7,487 nucleotides of DNA from Candidatus Woesearchaeota archaeon (GCA_023259315.1 JAHFQL010000061.1:1-7487); one strand, 5' to 3'. Shown: positions 1 through 5,099, numbered from the stretch's first letter. Program-made: numbers and translations. The notes: generated by a model not told the origin, from the letters alone.

Positions 1-59
1 ATTATTTTTCCTTTCTCCTTAAAGGATTTTACAAGATTAGATACTTCAATGTAGTTCAT
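1..59 (-). CDS. ABC transporter ATP-binding protein, N-terminal fragment
   Basis: This is the first 19 codons of a gene that leaves the window at its left edge. Reading the minus strand from the ATG at 59-57 gives MNYIEVSNLVKSFKEKGKI. The pattern I-E-V-x-N-L-V-K-S-F followed by a short basic turn is the usual opening of an ABC ATPase nucleotide-binding domain (first beta strands, ahead of the Walker A loop). The Walker A motif, signature and Walker B all lie outside the window, so the transporter type cannot be judged. A TATA-like box at 81-90 sits at the right distance for a leaderless start at this ATG, and there is no Shine-Dalgarno site. The gene is divergent from the toxin-antitoxin pair. 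An unrelated protein with a similar N-terminus cannot be excluded from 19 residues. Confidence 0.72.
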   Translation of the reverse strand, partial: MNYIEVSNLVKSFKEKGKI

Positions 60-80
60 AATTTATTGAATATTGGATAC

Positions 81-90
81 AATTTAAATA
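81..90 (-). promoter_or_regulatory. TATA-like promoter of the ABC ATPase gene
   Basis: The minus strand reads TATTTAAATT here, centred about 26 bases before the ATG at 59. That is the spacing of an archaeal TATA box to a transcription start lying on the start codon. The surroundings are AT-rich, so the exact box is uncertain. Confidence 0.5.
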
Positions 91-131
91 TTTGGTTTGT
101 GAAATTAAAGAAAAATAAATTTGGGAAGTTG

Positions 132-234
132 AAGTGCAACGCGGCTCGAGCGCAACGAGAGAGTTTTGCTTAACATATGCGCGCTGTTAAACTCCTTTTG
201 AGTTACGCAGTCCTCAAAAGTTGCGTCCGCAAAG
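132..234. other. GC-rich intergenic patch with several hairpins
   Basis: This patch is clearly richer in G, C and CpG than its surroundings and has no open frame of note. Seen directly: CTCG (145-148) with CGAG (156-159); TTAACA (170-175) with TGTTAA (185-190); CTTTTGAG (195-202) with CTCAAAAG (213-220), a perfect 8-base stem with a 10-base loop. In addition CGCAAC (151-156) can pair with GTTGCG (220-225) to close the latter two hairpins into one branched fold. It could be a structured RNA, a mobile palindromic element or a protein-binding region. It does not fit a tRNA: I see no T-loop motif. No function is assigned. Confidence 0.4.
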
Positions 235-310
235 TAAATTTGAAGTTCCGTGTTCTATAAAATGAGCGAAGCGATACGTAAAGAACAAGTATCAAAGGGC
301 AGTTTTCCGT
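185..310 (+). repeat. Left arm of a discontinuous inverted repeat
   Basis: Four blocks recur in inverted orientation and in the same order in the right arm at 2899-2950: TGTTAAACTC (185-194), TAAATTTGAAG (235-245), AAATGAG (260-266) and GGGCAGTTTTCCGT (297-310). All four matches are exact. The left arm is longer because it carries extra sequence between blocks: 40 bases at 195-234 (including the 8-base-stem hairpin) and 30 bases at 267-296. The arm ends just before the promoter of the toxin-antitoxin pair. Confidence 0.55.
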
Positions 311-322
311 TCGTTAAAAAGA

Positions 323-339
323 GAAAAGTTTATATATTA
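323..339 (+). promoter_or_regulatory. TATA-like promoter of the toxin-antitoxin operon
   Basis: TTTATATATTA at 329-339 is preceded by a purine-rich GAAAA at 323-327 that could serve as a B recognition element. The box lies about 29 bases (centre) before the ATG at 363, and no Shine-Dalgarno site is present, so the transcript is probably leaderless. Confidence 0.55.
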
Positions 340-362
340 GTTGTTATATCAATAGATATAAC

Positions 363-653
363 ATGGCTGAATCAATTTTAATGAGGAGAGAGGATATTTT
401 GAGATATCCAAGGCTGGATACTGTGCTTATGGTAGAAGATTTTATAAAAAAGCATGATGGCGATTTTAAAAAGAGAAAATTATGGGAATCTCTTCCTAAA
501 AAAATGATGTATCAAACATTTTGTGTTGTTATTGATTATTTAGTGTATTCAAGAAAAATCTCAATAGATGCAGAAGGAAAAATAGGTTGGATTTACTATC
601 CTGAAATCGCTAGAAAATACTATGAAAGAAAGGATTTGGGAAGAAGAAAATGA
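363..653 (+). CDS. Putative antitoxin, winged-helix-like, partner of RelE-type toxin
   Basis: A 96-residue basic protein that I read as the antitoxin of a type II pair, neutralising the toxin encoded next to it and probably repressing the operon. The core from about residue 15 (RYPRLDTVLMVEDFI) through KKRKLWESLPKKMMYQTF to GKIGWIYYP looks like a small winged helix: helices, then a two-stranded wing ending in W-I-Y-Y-P. I recognise this arrangement from archaeal proteins encoded beside RelE-like toxins, but I cannot name a family. The ATG at 363 is chosen because it fits a leaderless start from the TATA box at 329-339; a second ATG at 381 would remove six residues. The stop codon overlaps the toxin start in ATGA (650-653), which indicates translational coupling. 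The role is inferred mostly from the partner. Confidence 0.7.
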   Translation: MAESILMRREDILRYPRLDTVLMVEDFIKKHDGDFKKRKLWESLPKKMMYQTFCVVIDYLVYSRKISIDAEGKIGWIYYPEIARKYYERKDLGRRK

Positions 654-982
654 AACTACCATCAACAATAAGATTTTTTGATGATAATATAAAGAAAGCA
701 TTTTACAAATTGGAAAATGGGGATAATTCTGAAAAAGAGTTATTTCATTTGATGAACCAAGCAATGAATAACATTGAACAAAATGCTTTTTGTGGAATCC
801 AATTGCCGAAAAGATTGATTCCAGAAGCGTATGTAAAGAAAAATATCAAGAATCTCTGGAAATATGATTTGCCACGTGGTTGGAGATTAATGTATTCAAT
901 TGTAAATGAGGAATTGGTTGTCGTAAGTATTGTTCTTGAATGGTTTGAACATAAAGAGTATGAAAGGAAGTTTAAGTATTGA
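650..982 (+). CDS. RelE/ParE-family toxin
   Basis: A 110-residue protein of the RelE/ParE superfamily, the toxin half of a type II toxin-antitoxin module. RelE toxins cut mRNA in the ribosome and ParE toxins attack gyrase; the sequence does not settle which applies. Two helices fill the N-terminal half. The region Q-L-P-K-R-L-I-P (51-58), then N-L-W-K-Y-D-L-P-R-G-W-R-L-M-Y-S-I (68-84), is the typical central strand-turn-strand of archaeal members. It is followed by a hydrophobic strand (VVVSIVLEWFEH) and the C-terminal basic tail H-K-E-Y-E-R-K-F-K-Y. Candidate catalytic residues are the basic and tyrosine positions in these last two segments. The length is normal for the archaeal branch and the frame looks intact. 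Translation is coupled to the antitoxin by a 4-base overlap. Confidence 0.85.
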   Translation: MKLPSTIRFFDDNIKKAFYKLENGDNSEKELFHLMNQAMNNIEQNAFCGIQLPKRLIPEAYVKKNIKNLWKYDLPRGWRLMYSIVNEELVVVSIVLEWFEHKEYERKFKY

Positions 983-1029
983 TGTATGCAAGCCTCGCTT
1001 AATTTTGGATTGAATGTACATTAAAAAAA
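983..1029. terminator. Terminator region between convergent operons
   Basis: These 47 bases separate the toxin stop from the stop of the opposing 116-aa gene. On the minus strand a run of seven T (complement of 1023-1029) directly follows the 116-aa gene, fitting the U-run of archaeal termination. On the plus strand a short hairpin, AAGC-CTC-GCTT (about 991-1001), is followed by AATTTT, and AATGTACATT (1013-1022) is a palindrome. Confidence 0.45.
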
Positions 1030-1380
1030 TCAACGCTTTTTTATAGCGTCAAAAATTCTGCCCATATAACGCTCATTTCTCTCATAACTTACACGCATCG
1101 CGTTTAATATTCTTTGTGTTTCTTGCTTTAAAGTAGGTATGCCTTTTCTATTTTCATCTTCAGATACTTCTTTAATAATATCCCTTAATAATTCGTCAGT
1201 AACCATAACGATTGAATTATCTCTTGAAGTTGGGGATTGCAGAATTTTAATAAGACCATATCTTTCCAGAACTTTATCAATAATAAAATTTGGATTTTTA
1301 GATGAATCGCGATATTCCTCCGTGGTTATGGCAGGCATCACAACATTGTTTTTATATAACTCACTAGAAACACTTTCCAT
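1030..1380 (-). CDS. Hypothetical protein, 116 aa, second gene of an unrecognised pair
   Basis: I do not recognise this protein. It is soluble by eye, with no signal peptide or membrane segment, and mostly helical. A charged, strongly helical C-terminal half (about 60-116, from VTDELLRDIIKEV to the end IFDAIKKR) follows a looser N-terminus containing NPNFIIDKVLERYGLIKIL. The tail is arginine- and lysine-rich. It starts 15 bases after the stop of the upstream 477-aa gene on the same strand, so the two are probably co-transcribed. No Shine-Dalgarno site precedes the ATG at 1380; a later in-frame ATG at residue 15 is an alternative start. The opposite strand is also open over most of this interval, but the minus frame is preferred because of operon spacing and its normal charged composition. 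Confidence 0.6.
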   Translation of the reverse strand: MESVSSELYKNNVVMPAITTEEYRDSSKNPNFIIDKVLERYGLIKILQSPTSRDNSIVMVTDELLRDIIKEVSEDENRKGIPTLKQETQRILNAMRVSYERNERYMGRIFDAIKKR

Positions 1381-1395
1381 TTAGGGTTTGGGGAA

Positions 1396-2829
1396 TTATA
1401 TAGTAAATTCTAATTTTTTAGGAGATTCATTATATCTTTTACGAAGCTCCGAAGCGTCAACATTACTATAAAGACAATAGCTATCTTTTATGAAGAAGTA
1501 TATATCGATCGAAAAAGCCTTTGAACTCTCTTTTAAAACCCCCACCATGTACCAAGGATGATCTTTTAAATCTTCAGCGACTTGTCTTGATTTTGGATAA
1601 GTAAGATTGTATAAAATTCGAAGTTGGATTCTATTGCCGCGTCGGTCATCTTTCATTGGAAAATCGCAATACAAAATTGCATATTTCTCGGTCAGTTGCA
1701 CACTAAAATTTCTGTTTCCTAGATGTCCCATATCTTCTGTTATATCAGTAGTCCTTGTAAGTTCCGTGTGCTGTCCGCCAAAGGTATGATTATCTTCTTC
1801 ACCAGAGTCTATTCTAACAAAACCCATATTACCATCTTTCAATTTTTTTAGGTCGAAACAAGTTGTCGAATTTCTATTATCATTCCCATCTCTGTTGTAT
1901 CGATAATTATCAAATTGTTCCTGGGTTTGTATATCTTTTCCGTTAGGTGGATCAGTCTCAAGCATAGGAAAGTATCGTAATAAAATGGTGCCATCAATTA
2001 TGCCATTTAAAATCTTGGCGTAAAATTCTTTAAATTTTGGTCTTGGATTTCCATTTTCTTCATATAATAACTTTTCAACATAACTAAGTCTTAAAGAAGG
2101 CATATTACCAGGAAACACTATTTTGCTGAATGTTTTAAATAGTTCTCTTCTACGTTCTGCTTCTTGGATTTTTCCTTCGACATATTTTCTAAGATAGTAT
2201 TCCTTTTTTTCCTTAAAAGCTTGCTGATTACCCAATTTTACATACTCCTCCCAAGCTAAAACTTTTCCAAGTCTGAGTCTACGTTTGATTCTTCCTAGAA
2301 AATTTCTATCTCCTTCAAACATTCTTTGTGCAATAGTATGAGCATGTTCAGCCAACTCCCTGGCTAACACTGGCAGAGAAGCATAATTTCTCCAAAACTC
2401 TTCTTCCAGAGTGTCAGCATTACTTTTATGTTTATCTTGACTTGCTGTGCCTGAATCATATCTTTCTATGATGCCGTTGATTTCTTCAATATATATCTTA
2501 AAAATATCAAACCATCGTTCCGGTCCTAATTTTTCAATTTCTTTAATTTGTGCTTTCTGGGCTTTCTGCAATAACGCATCTGGATTAGCAATTAATTCTC
2601 TAAATTCTCTTCTAAACTCTTTATAATCTACTGCGTTTACATCATGCAGTTGCTTATGTTCTTCATAAAACAATTTGATAATAACAAGAAGAATATGTCT
2701 TAACTTATCCAAATCTTCAAATTCTGTCCAGAGATAAGCGTGGTCATCAATCCATTTTGCGTAAATCTTGTGGAGAACTTTTTTATCTTCTTCAAGAAAT
2801 TCCAGAATTTGCTTTTTTAATCTTTCCAT
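1396..2829 (-). CDS. Hypothetical protein, 477 aa, unrecognised
   Basis: I do not recognise this protein and assign no function. Residues 1 to about 290 are almost entirely helical and highly charged, with likely coiled-coil stretches near 85-100 (LLQKAQKAQIKEIEKL) and 205-232 (KEKKEYYLRKYVEGKIQEAERRRE) and a basic patch at about 181-189 (IKRRLRLGK). A polar linker of Asn, Asp, Gln and Arg covers about 297-323. The C-terminal part (about 325-457) reads as beta-rich, with strands such as KYAILYCDF and SIDIYFFIKDSYCLY. There is no membrane segment, signal peptide, nucleotide-binding loop or metal-binding Cys/His cluster. The frame extends one codon upstream to a TTG at 2832, but the immediately following ATG (2829) is the more likely start. 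It lies upstream of the 116-aa gene in a probable two-gene operon that converges on the toxin-antitoxin pair, suggesting an accessory cargo role, which is inference. Confidence 0.75.
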   Translation of the reverse strand: MERLKKQILEFLEEDKKVLHKIYAKWIDDHAYLWTEFEDLDKLRHILLVIIKLFYEEHKQLHDVNAVDYKEFRREFRELIANPDALLQKAQKAQIKEIEKLGPERWFDIFKIYIEEINGIIERYDSGTASQDKHKSNADTLEEEFWRNYASLPVLARELAEHAHTIAQRMFEGDRNFLGRIKRRLRLGKVLAWEEYVKLGNQQAFKEKKEYYLRKYVEGKIQEAERRRELFKTFSKIVFPGNMPSLRLSYVEKLLYEENGNPRPKFKEFYAKILNGIIDGTILLRYFPMLETDPPNGKDIQTQEQFDNYRYNRDGNDNRNSTTCFDLKKLKDGNMGFVRIDSGEEDNHTFGGQHTELTRTTDITEDMGHLGNRNFSVQLTEKYAILYCDFPMKDDRRGNRIQLRILYNLTYPKSRQVAEDLKDHPWYMVGVLKESSKAFSIDIYFFIKDSYCLYSNVDASELRKRYNESPKKLEFTI

Positions 2830-2853
2830 CAATAAGATTTTTCAACAAACTTC

Positions 2854-2877
2854 TATTTAATATTTACTATTTAAAAT
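2854..2877 (-). promoter_or_regulatory. Possible promoter of the 477-aa gene
   Basis: On the minus strand two TATA-like stretches occur: ATTTTAAATAG (about 2868-2878) and AATATTAAATAG (about 2854-2865). The second is centred about 29 bases before the ATG at 2829, as for the other leaderless starts in this window. No Shine-Dalgarno site is seen. The AT-richness makes the choice uncertain. Confidence 0.35.
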
Positions 2878-2898
2878 CACAACAATGAAATATTTCGG

Positions 2899-2950
2899 AC
2901 GGAAAACTGCCCCCATCTCATTTAGGGCTTCAAATTTATTGAGTTTAACA
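2899..2950 (-). repeat. Right arm of a discontinuous inverted repeat
   Basis: Read on the minus strand this arm is TGTTAAACTC (2950-2941), TAAATTTGAAG (2938-2928), AAATGAG (2923-2917) and GGGCAGTTTTCCGT (2912-2899). These are the same four blocks in the same order as the left arm at 185-310, but with only 2, 4 and 4 bases between them. The arm lies just upstream of the 477-aa gene, mirroring the left arm's position upstream of the toxin-antitoxin pair. Confidence 0.55.
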
Positions 2951-2985
2951 AATATCAAATGCACTTTTATTGCGCTTAATTTACA

Positions 2986-2996
2986 ATAAAAAAAGT
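2986..2996 (-). terminator. T-run terminator after pyruvate kinase
   Basis: The minus strand carries CTTTTTTTATT here, a run of seven T starting about 18 bases past the pyruvate kinase stop codon. No strong hairpin precedes it, and archaeal termination does not need one. Confidence 0.45.
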
Positions 2997-3012
2997 TCTA
3001 ATGTATTTACTT

Positions 3013-4407
3013 TTATTCTATCTCCCTTATCTCTAAAACGTCAACATTCTTCTTTGGATTAACGTCGGAGACAATTATTACTTTTTCGCCACTGGCTAAA
3101 AATTTTTTCTCTTTTAATACTTTTATGGCGTTCTTTGCCATTGCATCAAAATTACCAGAAAAGTTGGTGCTGAATGGGAAGGCACCCCAATGCATCAACA
3201 TCTTCCTTTTGACATTATTGTTGTGCGTAAAAACTAATATATCCACGTTGGGCCTTCTTTTTGTAACAAGGCTGAGCAATTTGCCTGTTTTTGAAAAGAC
3301 CAAAATTGCCTTTGCATCCAAGTTTTCGGCGTTTATGCAAGCGCCTAGTGTGATCGCCTCCTTCACGTCTCTTGTTTTTATAGTGCCAAAACTAAATTTC
3401 AATTGTTTCTGCGTATTTTCTGCTATCAAATGCATTGTTTTTATACATTCAATTGGGTAAACACCTTTTGTTGTCTCCCCTGAAAGCATTATGCAGTCTG
3501 CTTTCTGGAAAATAGCGTTTGCAACGTCTGTAACCTCAGCCCTTGTAGGCCTGGGATTTTGTATCATTGACTCAAGAAGATGCGTTGCGATTATCACTGG
3601 CTTGCCAGCTTCTATGCACTTGTCAACCATTAATTTTTGGACAATAGGGATTTCTTCAATCGGGATTTCAACTCCAAGATCGCCTCGGGCGACCATAATC
3701 CCATCTGCTTCGTTTATGATTTCATCCATGTTTTCAATTCCCTCTTGGTCTTCTATCTTTGCGATTATCATGGCTTCTGACTTGAAACCTTCTAGTAATT
3801 TTCTCATCTGTCTTATGTCCTCTTTTTTCCTGACAAAAGACTGCGCGACAAAATCCATTCCTAGTTGTGAACCAAGCTTCAAATCATTTATGTCTTTTTT
3901 TGTTATTGATGGCAAGTCAGTCCTTATGCCCGGCATGTTTATGCTCTTTCTTTTTCCAAGCGAGCCTTTGTTTAGGACTTTGCAATTTATATTATAAGGG
4001 CCTACCTCGAGAACTTCTAAAGCTATAAGCCCATTGTCTATCATCAACACATTTTTTTTCTTTACTTTGTTTATCAGATTCTGGTAATCTATGAAAGTAT
4101 GTTTTTCACCTTCCTGTATGTCGCATGCGCTGCTCACCGCAATCTTGAAGAAATCGCCAACTTCAAGTCCGTATTCCGTGCCGCTTGTCCTTACTTCAGG
4201 CCCTTGTGTGTCAAACATAATTCCTATTGGGAACTGCATTTTTTGGCTTACATTTTTTATTCTATCTACAACCATTGAAGTCCATTCCCTTGTCCCGTGG
4301 GACATGTTGATTCTTGCAATGCTCATGCCTGCTTCAGCAAGATTTCTTATCATTGCTTCGCTTTCTGTACTTGGGCCAATAGTGGCAATTATTTTGGTTC
4401 TTCGCAT
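3013..4407 (-). CDS. pyk: Pyruvate kinase
   Basis: Cytoplasmic enzyme of lower glycolysis that transfers phosphate from phosphoenolpyruvate to ADP, giving pyruvate and ATP. The 464-aa length and motif order are normal for the family. The opening R-R-T-K-I-I-A-T-I-G-P-S (2-13) is typical, followed by the nucleotide-contacting R-I-N-M-S-H-G (32-38) and D-T-Q-G-P-E-V-R-T (66-74). The B domain covers about 75-165. The catalytic strand is I-I-A-K-I-E (K217, E219), and the metal and phosphate region is M-V-A-R-G-D-L-G-V-E-I-P (238-249). Next come A-T-H-L-L-E-S-M (274-281) and the signature M-L-S-G-E-T (307-312). The C-terminal domain (about 340-464) is present, but I see no extra phosphohistidine domain. 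The ATG at 4407 is supported by the TATA-like box at 4431-4440 and the start at the conserved first strand. Upstream lies an array of short repeats that may control it. The frame is intact. Confidence 0.97.
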   Translation of the reverse strand: MRRTKIIATIGPSTESEAMIRNLAEAGMSIARINMSHGTREWTSMVVDRIKNVSQKMQFPIGIMFDTQGPEVRTSGTEYGLEVGDFFKIAVSSACDIQEGEKHTFIDYQNLINKVKKKNVLMIDNGLIALEVLEVGPYNINCKVLNKGSLGKRKSINMPGIRTDLPSITKKDINDLKLGSQLGMDFVAQSFVRKKEDIRQMRKLLEGFKSEAMIIAKIEDQEGIENMDEIINEADGIMVARGDLGVEIPIEEIPIVQKLMVDKCIEAGKPVIIATHLLESMIQNPRPTRAEVTDVANAIFQKADCIMLSGETTKGVYPIECIKTMHLIAENTQKQLKFSFGTIKTRDVKEAITLGACINAENLDAKAILVFSKTGKLLSLVTKRRPNVDILVFTHNNNVKRKMLMHWGAFPFSTNFSGNFDAMAKNAIKVLKEKKFLASGEKVIIVSDVNPKKNVDVLEIREIE

Positions 4408-4430
4408 AGATAAAGATAAAATAGAAGTTG

Positions 4431-4440
4431 ATTTTTAAAG
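4431..4440 (-). promoter_or_regulatory. TATA-like promoter of pyruvate kinase
   Basis: The minus strand reads CTTTAAAAAT here. Its first T (4439) is exactly 32 bases before the A of the ATG at 4407, implying a leaderless mRNA. A plus-strand box at 4576-4584 mirrors it with identical spacing to its own ATG. Confidence 0.6.
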
Positions 4441-4454
4441 ATTGTGGAACTATC

Positions 4455-4560
4455 AGCTTTGCCTCAAAACTGCCACTTGCCCCAAAAGTAGAGGTTCTGC
4501 CTCAAAAGTCAATCGTCTGCCCCAATAGTCAAGGAAAATTAGGACTTATGAGGCAAAGCT
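4455..4560. repeat. Operator-like repeat array inside a 12-base inverted repeat
   Basis: The ends are a perfect inverted repeat, AGCTTTGCCTCA (4455-4466) and TGAGGCAAAGCT (4549-4560), centred at 4507.5. Inside are direct repeats of a 12-base unit: TGCCTCAAAACT (4460-4471), TGCCCCAAAAGT (4478-4489), TGCCTCAAAAGT (4498-4509) and TGCCCCAATAGT (4518-4529). An inverted copy on the minus strand, TGCCTCATAAGT, lies at 4544-4555. The starts of the central units are 20 bases apart, close to two DNA turns, which suits several protein molecules on one face of the helix. Each end lies the same distance from a divergent TATA-like box. A transcription-factor binding array is the likely reading; the regulator is unknown. 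Confidence 0.6.
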
Positions 4561-4575
4561 AGTTCAACCGCAAAG

Positions 4576-4584
4576 TTTAAATAA
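4576..4584 (+). promoter_or_regulatory. TATA-like promoter divergent from pyruvate kinase
   Basis: TTTAAATAA begins 27 bases after the first base of TGAGGCAAAGCT (4549) and 32 bases before the ATG at 4608. Both distances equal those on the pyruvate kinase side, which argues that it is a genuine promoter pointing rightward. Confidence 0.5.
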
Positions 4585-4607
4585 TTACAATATTTTAGGA
4601 GGACAAA

Positions 4608-4649
4608 ATGAAATTCAAAGCAAAGTTGAATCAAGAGTCCAAAGCTTAG
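4608..4649 (+). CDS. 13-codon small ORF with strong ribosome binding site
   Basis: The frame reads MKFKAKLNQESKA and then stops at TAG. It is preceded by AGGAGG (4597-4602) with a 5-base spacer, and the stretch GGAGGACAAAATG (4598-4610) is identical to the start site of the synthase gene at 5150-5162. Its ATG is also the mirror image of the pyruvate kinase ATG around the repeat array. The peptide is basic and unrecognised. It may be a true micro-peptide, a leader for a short RNA, or the stub of a decayed gene: the +2 frame (starting at 4610) stays open to 4669 and would add a charged helical tail. If the TATA box at 4576 sets the start at about 4606-4608, the AGGAGG would lie outside the transcript, so the two signals conflict. 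Confidence 0.35.
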   Translation: MKFKAKLNQESKA

Positions 4650-4834
4650 AAGAGAATAAAAGAAATTAATTTTTCCTTGCGAATTTCGCAATGTCTACCA
4701 TTTTTATATATTGTAACAAGACACTTTCTTCTTACAACTTCGCTGAGCTGCCTTATGATTTTCTGTATAGAAAACTTTTTTAACATCAAGTCTCTACGCT
4801 TCCTATAGGTCGTGGCTGGTCTGATGGAAATCAC
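4646..4834 (-). CDS. Doubtful small ORF, 62 aa, basic
   Basis: This frame starts at GTG (4834); an internal ATG at 4786 would give 46 residues. The product is rich in Lys and Arg, with a helical middle (KKFSIQKIIRQLSEVVRRK), then a strand-like CLVTIYKNGRHCEIRKEKL, and ends in a hydrophobic SFILF. I recognise no family. A run resembling a TATA box lies at 4898-4910 but is too far upstream for a leaderless start at 4834, and there is no well-spaced Shine-Dalgarno site. It overlaps the end of the 13-codon frame and contains the palindrome at 4677-4691. It may be a remnant or chance. Confidence 0.25.
   Translation of the reverse strand: MISIRPATTYRKRRDLMLKKFSIQKIIRQLSEVVRRKCLVTIYKNGRHCEIRKEKLISFILF
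4666..4691 (+). terminator. T-run and palindrome ending the short rightward transcript
   Basis: TTAATTTTT (4666-4674) follows the 13-codon frame and could release RNA polymerase, giving a transcript of roughly 65 bases. Directly after it is a perfect palindrome TTGCGAA-T-TTCGCAA (4677-4691), which could also serve as a binding site or hairpin. Confidence 0.35.
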
Positions 4835-4897
4835 CTCTGCTCAAATTGGTTGATTCTTCACAACCACTCACACCTTAAACTAGCATTCTTAGAACTT

Positions 4898-4910
4898 GAA
4901 TATATATTTT
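4898..4910 (-). promoter_or_regulatory. Weak TATA-like box in the long intergenic region
   Basis: The minus strand reads AAAATATATATTC here. If used, transcription would start near 4878 and run leftward through a small GGTTG/CAACC hairpin (4848-4865) and the doubtful 62-aa frame. Apart from these, I see nothing in 4835-4960. Confidence 0.25.
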
Positions 4911-4960
4911 TAACTATTTATTCGAAAAACTCGGGAAAAGACAGGAAAATCCGCATAAAA

Positions 4961-4977
4961 TAAAAAGATTTAAAAAT
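4961..4977 (+). promoter_or_regulatory. TATA-like promoter of the isoleucine leader
   Basis: TTTAAAAAT (4969-4977) follows a purine run AAAAAGA (4962-4968) that suits a B recognition element. The box centre at about 4973 is 26 bases before the A of the ATG at 4999, so transcription should start at or next to that codon. The box is nearly identical to the pyruvate kinase box. Confidence 0.6.
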
Positions 4978-4998
4978 AGTCAGTGTTTCTTAATATTC

Positions 4999-5070
4999 AT
5001 GATAGCAGAAAATGCTTTTAGAAATATTGCAATCAGTTTTATTATAGCTATCATCATAATTATTATTTAA
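4999..5070 (+). CDS. Isoleucine-rich leader peptide, 23 codons
   Basis: The frame runs from ATG at 4999 to TAA at 5068-5070. The peptide begins MIAENAFRN and then becomes almost pure isoleucine. Eleven of 23 residues are Ile (positions 2, 10, 12, 15, 16 and 18-23), ending in six consecutive Ile codons, ATC ATC ATA ATT ATT ATT, directly before the stop. A hairpin (5071-5099) starts on the next base, and a branched-chain amino-acid synthase starts at 5160 with its own ribosome binding site. No Shine-Dalgarno site precedes this ATG; the TATA box places the RNA start on the codon itself. ATGATAGC (4999-5006) is perfectly complementary to GCTATCAT (5047-5054), so the start codon can pair with part of the Ile run. 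I read it as a regulatory leader; a tiny membrane peptide is the alternative, as the last 14 residues are very hydrophobic. Confidence 0.6.
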   Translation: MIAENAFRNIAISFIIAIIIIII

Positions 5071-5099
5071 AGGCCCAAATAAATATTCTAGAAGGGCCT
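5071..5099 (+). promoter_or_regulatory. Hairpin after the leader ORF, candidate attenuator
   Basis: AGGCCC (5071-5076) pairs with GGGCCT (5094-5099) around a 17-base loop, the strongest GC stem in this AT-rich leader. The left side begins immediately after the leader stop codon, so a ribosome held on the final Ile codons would cover it. An alternative pairing, CTAGAA (5088-5093) with TTCTAG (5121-5126), is mutually exclusive with this stem in a nested fold and would enclose a small AGCA/TGCT stem. No U-run directly follows the stem, so it is not a standard bacterial-type terminator. It may act by another route. Confidence 0.5.

Noticed and set aside
220..315. Possible tRNA or other known RNA in the left intergenic region
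   Set aside because: No T-loop motif or cloverleaf arms could be laid out, and no known RNA family was recognised.
561..764. Minus-strand 67-codon frame across the toxin-antitoxin junction
   Set aside because: It runs antisense to two overlapping, recognisable genes; the product is Ser/Phe-rich with no domain.
1139..1384. Plus-strand frame of 81 codons over the 116-aa gene
   Set aside because: Its composition is hydroxyl- and Leu/Ile-rich with no start signal, while the minus frame has normal charged composition and operon spacing.
1607..1789. Plus-strand 60-codon frame inside the 477-aa gene
   Set aside because: Antisense shadow with no start signals and no recognisable product.
3125..4438. 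Three open plus-strand frames (3125-3460, 3491-3997, 4091-4438) opposite pyruvate kinase
   Set aside because: They lie antisense to a gene with complete family motifs, and their products are Ser/Phe/Ile-rich, as expected from the reverse complement of a coding frame.
4460..4555. Short regularly spaced repeats that might be a small CRISPR array
   Set aside because: The unit is only 12 bases and the gaps 6 to 8 bases, far too short for CRISPR repeats and spacers. Symmetry with two promoters fits an operator array better.
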